Part shown: positions 8,101-11,513 of the stretch, piece by piece
Layout of the letters: each line of letters begins with the position of its first letter
Position numbering within the stretch: position 1 is the first letter of the stretch
The notes under the pieces: model-generated
What the model was told of the DNA's origin: nothing
The model's input: only the letters and a program-made list of their open reading frames with translations
The model's database searches: none
Program-made: the position numbers and the translations under genes
Source: Candidatus Dadabacteria bacterium
GTDB taxonomy: Bacteria; Desulfobacterota_D; UBA1144; Nemesobacterales; CSP1-2
Reading direction: 5' to 3'
NCBI GenBank assembly: GCA_022615255.1
Contig: JAKEHC010000072.1
Coordinates: 1-11,513 of the forward strand
Length of the DNA stretch: 11,513 nt

Positions 8101-8363
8101 TGATTGAGCGTGCTGTTGTCTTGACAAATAACCCTATAATCCAGATTGATGAGTCCATAATACAACTGAAAATAGACTCCGATACAGCCAAAGGGGAAGC
8201 GCTTGAGGATGTAGAGCGTGACCATATACTTCGTGTCCTTGGTCAGACCAATTGGGTAATTAGTGGTAAGGTCGGAGCCGCTTACATCCTAGGTCTTAAT
8301 CCTAATACCCTTCGGTCTCGGATGCAGAAACTCGGCATCAGAAAGCCAAGACCTGCTACCTAA
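5175..8363 (+). CDS. Multi-GAF sigma-54-dependent transcriptional activator (bacterial enhancer-binding protein)
   Basis: Uses ATP hydrolysis to open sigma-54 promoters; FhlA/NtrC class, cytosolic. The 1062 residues hold four GAF-type sensor modules (about 41-202, 224-382, 386-535, 559-717) joined by short coiled linkers containing ERKR, then a heptad-like stretch (718-745) and the AAA+ domain: Walker A GETGTGKE (781-788), sigma-54-contacting loop GAFTGA (828-833), Walker B GGTIFLDE (846-853), arginine-finger region FRPDLFYRLNV (906-916), sensor II WPGNIREL (966-973). A Fis-type helix-turn-helix closes the protein (about 1012-1058). All motifs needed for remodelling are intact. There is no receiver domain, so it is not a classical response regulator; the signal should be a ligand or redox state sensed by the GAFs. 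No good Shine-Dalgarno site precedes the ATG, and the next Met (63) lies inside GAF1. Divergent from the STAS-ECF operon, its likely target. Confidence 0.95.
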   Translation: MTDPNNSSKNIKKRARETPLKTKEEIAQNKYNEDALKRNISFLKLLQEIAVSANESSTIKDAMQFALDQVCAQTGWPVGHVYLTDSTDELAPASIWHLKDHKRFETFRKITEATRLASGIGLPGRVLASGTPTWIIDVKEDPNFPRAKQEQDIGVRAAFAFPVLVGTEVVAVLEFFSEDVIEPDEPLLEVMGHIGTQLGRVVERKRAEEAIKKSIAQLAKRNRYETIISTVTRAVHSSINLQDVFENAVEAMNKNIDKADNVSIYVVKGEEIVLRAYRGYPDWYIERVKRIPYGTGFTWKTIIDGRLRYCQDVDQDTVIGPAGREMGTKSYVSMPICFEGKPIGAISINSLQKNAFDEDELTLLETVAQQIEIAINNAQQAEVLKQSELLKHLAEGTASATGAEFFRSLVRHLASALGARYAFVTQCTDLTLTRVRTLAFWMGKDFGGNVEFALAGTPCEHVIGGSVCHYPDNLQALFPKDKDLIDLKAESYVGIPIRDSWENVLGHLAVLDDKPMLDNPRGMSILQIFAARAGSELERKRTEDALRESYAQLTKKNHYETIINTVTRVVHQSIDLEDVFENAVEAMRKNIDRADRVTIYLVEGQEVVMKASRGYSNQYIEQLRRIPYPRGFRWKVITEGKPRYSADVDRDTFINPAEREMGVKSYLCMPIRYKGKTVGTTSILSLQRNAFDEEELRLLEIIAEQIETAINNAQHAEDLRVALQEVERLKNQLQAENIYLQEEIKTEYNFEEIIGKSDPIKKVLRKAEQVASTDSTVLIQGETGTGKELLARAIHNLSPRKNLPLVKVNCGAIPAGLVESELFGHEKGAFTGALQRRIGRFELANGGTIFLDEVSELPPDTQVKLLRVLQEGEFERVGSSKPIKVDVRIIAATNRDLESAVKAGSFRPDLFYRLNVLPLMVTPLRERKSDIPLLANFFLTKFARKLGKQIQGFSGETIDLLTNYSWPGNIRELQNVIERAVVLTNNPIIQIDESIIQLKIDSDTAKGEALEDVERDHILRVLGQTNWVISGKVGAAYILGLNPNTLRSRMQKLGIRKPRPAT
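5781..6320 (+). repeat. Intragenic duplication, copy A (linker + GAF2)
   Basis: Residues 203-382 of the activator align without gaps to residues 538-717 (offset 335), about 116 of 180 identical by hand count. Shared blocks include DVFENAVEAM, REMG and NAFDE. The unit spans the ERKR linker and a full GAF domain. Confidence 0.85.
6786..7325 (+). repeat. Intragenic duplication, copy B (linker + GAF4)
   Basis: Second copy of the linker-GAF unit, residues 538-717, separated from copy A by the unrelated third GAF module. It directly precedes the coiled stretch and the AAA+ domain, so it is the module best placed to control the ATPase. Confidence 0.85.
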
Positions 8364-8453
8364 TGTTTCCCTTTATCCTAGCCTGCCCCCCACAAGCATG
8401 AGAAAAGATTAATCCTCCCAATTGATTCTGTTCTCCTCTTTGTAAAAGCCCTA

Positions 8454-8473
8454 GCAGGGTTAGAAAACCCTGC
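8454..8473. terminator. Hairpin, possible bidirectional terminator or REP-like palindrome
   Basis: GCAGGGTT (8454-8461) and AACCCTGC (8466-8473) form a perfect 8-bp stem with an AGAA loop. It lies about 90 bp after the activator stop. No T-run follows on the plus strand; on the minus strand a short TTTT follows seven bases after the stem. Termination is therefore uncertain; a dispersed repeat is an equal option. Confidence 0.4.
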
Positions 8474-8481
8474 CCATCAGT

Positions 8482-8513
8482 TTGTCATTGCGAGCGCAGT
8501 GAAGCAATCCCTT
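8482..8513 (+). repeat. 32-bp direct repeat, copy 1
   Basis: Begins TTGTCATTGCGAGCGCA and ends GAAGCAATCCCTT; 31/32 identical to the copy at 8523-8554 (41-bp period). Contains ATTGC...GCAAT arms 12 bp apart. From memory, GTCATTGCGAGC...GAAGCAATC-type sequences are common dispersed intergenic repeats in diverse bacterial and metagenomic genomes. Confidence 0.8.
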
Positions 8514-8522
8514 ACCTACGCG

Positions 8523-8554
8523 TTGTCATTGCGAGCGCAATGAAGCAATCCCTT
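8523..8554 (+). repeat. 32-bp direct repeat, copy 2
   Basis: Same as the copy at 8482-8513 with one G to A change (GCGCAATGAAG). The 9-bp interval between copies is unrelated to the repeat. Two copies with this spacing do not make a CRISPR array. Confidence 0.8.
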
Positions 8555-8686
8555 TCTTAGATAGGCGGAACTTTACAACCCCGCCATCATTTTCCCACCC
8601 CTTTTCTAAAGTCCGGCCATGACCATCTTTTGTAAGTTGGTCTCTCAATTAAACCATGGCGCTCTAAATGACTATGCAGGGTGTAG

Positions 8687-8707
8687 GGGCAGAACATTAT
8701 TCTGCCC
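8687..8707. repeat. Palindromic hairpin element
   Basis: GGGCAGAA (8687-8694) and TTCTGCCC (8700-8707) pair perfectly over 8 bp with a CATTA loop, preceded by GTAG. It lies 60 nt below the stop of the DAC gene, so it could end that transcript, but no T-run follows on either strand. The form GTAGGGGC-arm-loop-arm resembles dispersed palindromic repeats seen in several bacterial phyla (from memory). Confidence 0.5.
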
Positions 8708-8766
8708 TGCCTGAACCAACATTCTCTGATGGGATAAATCTTGGTTCTCACATCTTTAAAACGACC

Positions 8767-11130
8767 CTATAACGACAGTATCCTCTGCCCGTGGTCATAT
8801 ACGGTGATAGGACCATCTTGTGACACAGTAATAGCTACACATTTCGCTTCGGAACTGATTTTGGCAGCGCTGCTGTGTCGTGCTCCTTTACCAATTCCTA
8901 TTTCCGCCTGAGTGCTCGCTCTTGGCCTGAGAAGCACCATCGAGCCTCTAAACCTGCCTCGATGAACGTCTATTACGGTTGCTCCGTCCTGTTTAGCAAA
9001 GTTAATTAGCTCTCGATCAGACATACGTTCAACATCAGCGTTTATGATTTTAGCAAAACCGCTAATCTCGGGTGGATCGGAAAGACCCCAAATAACCTCA
9101 GGATCACCCAAGAGAAAAATCGCTCCCAGATTCTCCTCCGACATTTGAAAGGCGCATCGAAACACCCGCCGCAACAGGGGCAAATCGTACTTTTTCTGCT
9201 CTGCCAGTTGTGCGACTGCCTCGTCCATGCGTGTTATGTTCTCTGACGACCAACCACCTTGAGAATACCGACCCACCAATTGTCCATGCGCGAAGACCCT
9301 TACCTGCCGTCCCCCTGCTGGTACAAAGAAAACCACTGCATCACATTGACGGGAAATGGCTGCGTGGTGGCTAAACTGTGGACCCAGAAGGAAGCTGTCT
9401 GGTTCGCCCAATGCTACATCGAGTTTGTGGATTCTCCGCACATAGCCCTGCTTGTCCACCCCGTAACCCAGAACTAAACCGTCCACAATCTTGGCTAGAT
9501 TTATTACAACCTGGCGAACACGCCTTATGTGGTCGTATTGTTGTAATTGGATCTCACTCTCCGGTAGAATGCGAGCAATGTAGGTAGGATCGCCGACAAT
9601 TAAGGCTGTTGAGAGTGGCCTTTCCTCGCTCTGCATTTGGGCAATAGCTGAAGTTATCTCGCAGATATCGAGCATTGACAGAGCATCAATTTGCTTAGTC
9701 CTTGCTAGGTCAAACAAGAACTCCGCTCGTTTGCGCTCGGTTATCTCTCGAGAAGCAATAACTGCACTAACCTCACCTGTTGCTTTTTGAAATGGTTTTC
9801 CTGAGCTCTCAAGCCATCTCCACTCCCCATCTTTGTGTTGGAATCTGAACGAGGCATGTCCTGAAGAAAAGGTTTCCATCACTCTCGTAAATTCCTTTAT
9901 TACTGCAGAACGGTCATCTGGATGTATGTGTTCAAAAATGTTCCTACCCATAAGTTCACTCGGTTCATAACCTAATAATTCCTTATAGTTAGGACTAAGA
10001 TATAAAAACCGACCGTCAATACTTGCTTCAATTATGAGATCATAACTATGTTCTACCAGAGTGCGGTATCGCTCTTCGCTCTCAGCGAGAGCCCGTTCCG
10101 CGCGCTTTCGTTCCCATGCCTCCAAAGCGAGAGAGATGAAATCCGCCATGGAGCCGGCAAAATTCTGCTCTTCTAATGTCCACTGGCGAGCTGGTCCAAT
10201 ATTCTCATGACATATTACCCCGACCATCTGGCCCCCTACCCTTATTGGAGCATCTAACAAGGATGTAATTCCATAAAGTGTCAGATAAGAATCAGAAAAC
10301 TCCCTGGTTCTAGAATCTGCGTAGGCATCGTGTGCTGCGATTGTGCGTTCTTCTTTCAAAGCCTTGAAATAGCTAGGATAGTCTGCCGCCGCCAGATCGT
10401 AGCCTTTTGAATGTTTTCCGGTGCCAAGTTCATACTGCTCACAGCAGTGAATTTTCGAACGGTCCTCATTGTATAGCCATACATTTACTCGTTCAACTTC
10501 AAGGGTTCTAGCTGACGCCTCTGCAATTTCTTTTAAAGTAGCATCAAGACTGCCATTCTGTATGAGTCTGCTCCTCGATAGTTGTATAAGAGCCTCATTC
10601 AGCCTCCGGAGTCGTTTTTCGTTTTCTTGCAAGGCTTTCGCGGTTCTTTTAAGTTCTGTAATATCACGAAAGCTCCATACCCGTCCAACGATTCTTTCTC
10701 CAATTCGCTGAGGTTGAGAATAACGCTCGAATATCCGACCATCCATAAATTCCAGGATATCATAGCTTTCCGAATGCGGCTGATTGTATAACTCTTTAAC
10801 CTTTGAGAGAAAAACTTCAGGGTCTTTCAACCGATTAAGCACTAGCCCAAGCACCTGGTTGTCATTCAGTGATTCTATAACATGATCAGGTATATTCCAT
10901 ATATCTAAAAATTTTCTATTAAAGCTAACTATCTTTCCCTTTCTGTTAACTACAAGAATTCCATCAGCAGTCGATTCCAGAGTTGCGCTGAGGAGAGAAA
11001 CATACCTAGCAAGCTTCTTTTCTGTTCGCTTGCGCTTGGCAATTTGTTCCTTCAGTCTTACACTAGGTTCTAAAGTAAGAGCAGTTTGTTCTTTCTTTTT
11101 ATTCTTAATTTCTTTTATTGTCGCAACCAC
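8767..11130 (-). CDS. PAS-GAF-PAS sensor protein with tandem DAC (DisA_N-type) diadenylate cyclase modules
   Basis: Predicted to make c-di-AMP from two ATP under control of N-terminal sensors. Domains in the 787 residues: basic coiled start (1-41), PAS1 (about 42-160; STADGILVVNRKGKIVSFNR), GAF (about 175-340), PAS2 (about 345-467; YDLIIEASIDGRFLYLSPNY), then two DAC-like modules (about 475-625 and 655-785). Both begin alike (ALIVGDP 509-515; IFLLGDP 671-677) and end alike (VRVFAHGQLV; ITVYDHGQRI). The second keeps the DAC signatures DGA (715-717) and G-A-R-H (749-752), although the usual R-H-R is R-H-S. The first has DGL (550-552) and Q-F (585-586) in place of R-H, so it is probably inactive. 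No membrane segment or histidine-kinase domain is present. Start is GTG at 11130: an in-frame TAG lies two codons upstream, and no Shine-Dalgarno site is seen. Alternative: the first module is a derived DAC-associated sensor domain rather than a duplicate. Confidence 0.8.
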   Translation of the reverse strand: MVATIKEIKNKKKEQTALTLEPSVRLKEQIAKRKRTEKKLARYVSLLSATLESTADGILVVNRKGKIVSFNRKFLDIWNIPDHVIESLNDNQVLGLVLNRLKDPEVFLSKVKELYNQPHSESYDILEFMDGRIFERYSQPQRIGERIVGRVWSFRDITELKRTAKALQENEKRLRRLNEALIQLSRSRLIQNGSLDATLKEIAEASARTLEVERVNVWLYNEDRSKIHCCEQYELGTGKHSKGYDLAAADYPSYFKALKEERTIAAHDAYADSRTREFSDSYLTLYGITSLLDAPIRVGGQMVGVICHENIGPARQWTLEEQNFAGSMADFISLALEAWERKRAERALAESEERYRTLVEHSYDLIIEASIDGRFLYLSPNYKELLGYEPSELMGRNIFEHIHPDDRSAVIKEFTRVMETFSSGHASFRFQHKDGEWRWLESSGKPFQKATGEVSAVIASREITERKRAEFLFDLARTKQIDALSMLDICEITSAIAQMQSEERPLSTALIVGDPTYIARILPESEIQLQQYDHIRRVRQVVINLAKIVDGLVLGYGVDKQGYVRRIHKLDVALGEPDSFLLGPQFSHHAAISRQCDAVVFFVPAGGRQVRVFAHGQLVGRYSQGGWSSENITRMDEAVAQLAEQKKYDLPLLRRVFRCAFQMSEENLGAIFLLGDPEVIWGLSDPPEISGFAKIINADVERMSDRELINFAKQDGATVIDVHRGRFRGSMVLLRPRASTQAEIGIGKGARHSSAAKISSEAKCVAITVSQDGPITVYDHGQRILSL

Positions 11131-11144
11131 ATACTATTAAAGGT

Positions 11145-11219
11145 TTATTTAAACATTATATCATATGGATCAATGACGAGAAGTGCGGTGATCTCTTTGT
11201 CATACTTCAGATTTGCCAT
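11145..11219 (-). pseudogene. Truncated 5' end of an isochorismatase-family (cysteine hydrolase) gene
   Basis: AGGAGG at 11227-11232, 7 nt before an ATG at 11219, opens a 24-codon frame MANLKYDKE...ALLVIDPY followed by DIMFK and TAA. The first 19 residues match the usual start of isochorismatase-like hydrolases (a basic-hydrophobic strand ending L-L-V-I-D with the catalytic Asp, then PYNDF). After DPY the similarity stops and AT-rich sequence begins, so the gene is broken here. The ATG is 22 nt below the stop of the NmrA-like gene, suggesting the two formed an operon. A chimeric assembly could give the same picture. Confidence 0.6.
11155..11163 (-). promoter_or_regulatory. Extended -10 promoter for the DAC gene
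   Basis: The minus strand reads TGATATAAT, a perfect TATAAT with the upstream TGn of extended -10 promoters. No good -35 lies 16-18 bp upstream (CTTCTC), which such promoters can do without. The predicted start near 11148 gives an 18-nt leader before the GTG at 11130. It lies inside the truncated isochorismatase frame, at or near the composition break. Confidence 0.5.
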
Positions 11220-11241
11220 CTTCTTTCCTCCTATGCGTTCA

Positions 11242-11513
11242 CTAAATCGCCTCTTTTGCAGACGCGGTGAATGTCGCCGCATTTTTCCTGACGAACTCCT
11301 GCACGCTCAGCGGCCCTTGCCCCGTTAGCGTGAGCACGTCGTCCGACATCCGGTCGTAGCGTCCCGCGCGGTGCAGATCGGCCATCGTCGCGAGGTGGTT
11401 GACCAGGTGAACCGGCAAGCCGCCCTCGAGCAGCCCGTCCCTCCACGGCTTGACCGGAATGTCCTGAAACGTGATTGTGCGGCGAAGCGCTTTCGAATAC
11501 TCCTGTGCATAGA
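11242..11513 (-). CDS. NmrA-like NAD(P)-binding protein, C-terminal part only
   Basis: 89 codons and a TAG stop (11242-11244) enter from the right edge; the start lies outside the window. Visible: YAQEYSKALRRTITFQDIPV, PWRDGLLEGGLP, NHLATMADLHRAGRYDRMSD, DVLTLTGQGPLSVQEFVRKN. This is the C-terminal substrate-side region of NmrA/NAD(P)H-binding atypical short-chain reductases (family theme: new nucleotide-bound state, W-x-x-x-L-x-x-x-G-L-P, then D-D-V-x-x-L-T-G-x-x-P-x-S-x-x-E-F). The NAD(P)-binding Rossmann half is off the window, so substrate and activity cannot be assigned. The region is markedly richer in G+C (60-68% over 11261-11380) than the rest of the window, with GC-ending codons, unlike its neighbours. 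Followed after 22 nt by the truncated isochorismatase start. Confidence 0.75.
   Translation of the reverse strand, partial: YAQEYSKALRRTITFQDIPVKPWRDGLLEGGLPVHLVNHLATMADLHRAGRYDRMSDDVLTLTGQGPLSVQEFVRKNAATFTASAKEAI

Larger units (their letters stand above)
8364..8766. other. Convergent intergenic spacer, repeat-rich, no gene seen
   Basis: 403 bp between two converging genes. I see no coding sequence with a credible start and ribosome site. It holds an 8-bp-stem hairpin (8454-8473), two copies of a 32-bp repeat (8482-8513, 8523-8554), a weak GGCGG/CCGCC pair with a 12-nt loop (8564-8585) and a second 8-bp-stem hairpin (8687-8707). The density of palindromes suggests REP- or MITE-like intergenic elements. 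Confidence 0.6.

Noticed and set aside
8482..8554. CRISPR-like repeat-spacer unit
   Set aside because: Only two repeat copies with a 9-bp interval and no cas genes nearby.
8564..8585. GGCGG/CCGCC hairpin as a terminator
   Set aside because: Only a 5-bp stem with a 12-nt loop and no T-run.
11105..11132. ATG (11132-11130) as start of the DAC protein
   Set aside because: It is in another frame and meets a stop after five codons; GTG at 11130 is the only in-frame start before PAS1.
11231..11510. Two arginine-rich minus-strand frames in the GC-rich end
   Set aside because: They are out of frame with the NmrA-like C-terminus, which has recognisable family sequence; high G+C produces such open frames.

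Overview
The window is bacterial DNA of moderate, AT-leaning composition, except for a distinctly GC-rich block (about 60-68% G+C where hand-counted) at the right end. A fused malic enzyme/phosphotransacetylase, a sigma-54 activator, an ECF sigma factor with a zinc anti-sigma factor, and PAS/GAF sensors fit a free-living Gram-negative of the Deltaproteobacteria/Nitrospirota/candidate-phylum kind. I cannot name the lineage.

Layout. 1-4895, minus strand: maeB (cut by the left edge), trxB, a small zinc-finger anti-sigma gene, an ECF sigma gene and a STAS gene; transcription order is STAS, sigma, anti-sigma, trxB, maeB. 4896-5174: a divergent control region. 5175-8363, plus strand: a 1062-residue sigma-54 activator with four GAF-type modules. 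8364-8766: a convergent, gene-free spacer with hairpins and a 32-bp repeat in two copies. 8767-11130, minus strand: a 787-residue PAS-GAF-PAS protein ending in diadenylate cyclase (DAC) modules. 11145-11219: a 24-codon remnant resembling the start of an isochorismatase-family gene. 11242-11513: the C-terminal end of an NmrA-like NAD(P)-binding protein in GC-rich DNA, cut by the right edge.

How the parts may work together. The STAS gene is preceded by a near-consensus sigma-54 promoter (TGGTACG-N4-TTGCA, 4936-4951, minus strand). Two copies of ACGAAATAwCGT lie 125-155 bp upstream of its predicted start, the usual place for enhancer sites of a sigma-54 activator, and the next gene, divergently transcribed, encodes such an activator with an intact GAFTGA loop. 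I infer a cascade: GAF-sensed signal -> activator -> sigma-54 promoter -> STAS + ECF sigma + anti-sigma. The anti-sigma has C-x25-H-x3-C-x2-C, the same ligand spacing as the redox-sensing RsrA of Streptomyces, and thioredoxin reductase follows in the same orientation, recalling the SigR-RsrA-thioredoxin loop.

The second notable gene is the sensor-linked DAC protein. It appears to carry two tandem DAC-like modules: the first has lost the catalytic motifs and the second keeps DGA and RH. If active, it would couple small-molecule or redox sensing to c-di-AMP synthesis. Its only start (GTG) has no clear Shine-Dalgarno site but lies 18 nt below the predicted start of an extended -10 promoter sitting on the truncated isochorismatase remnant, at or near a probable DNA junction.
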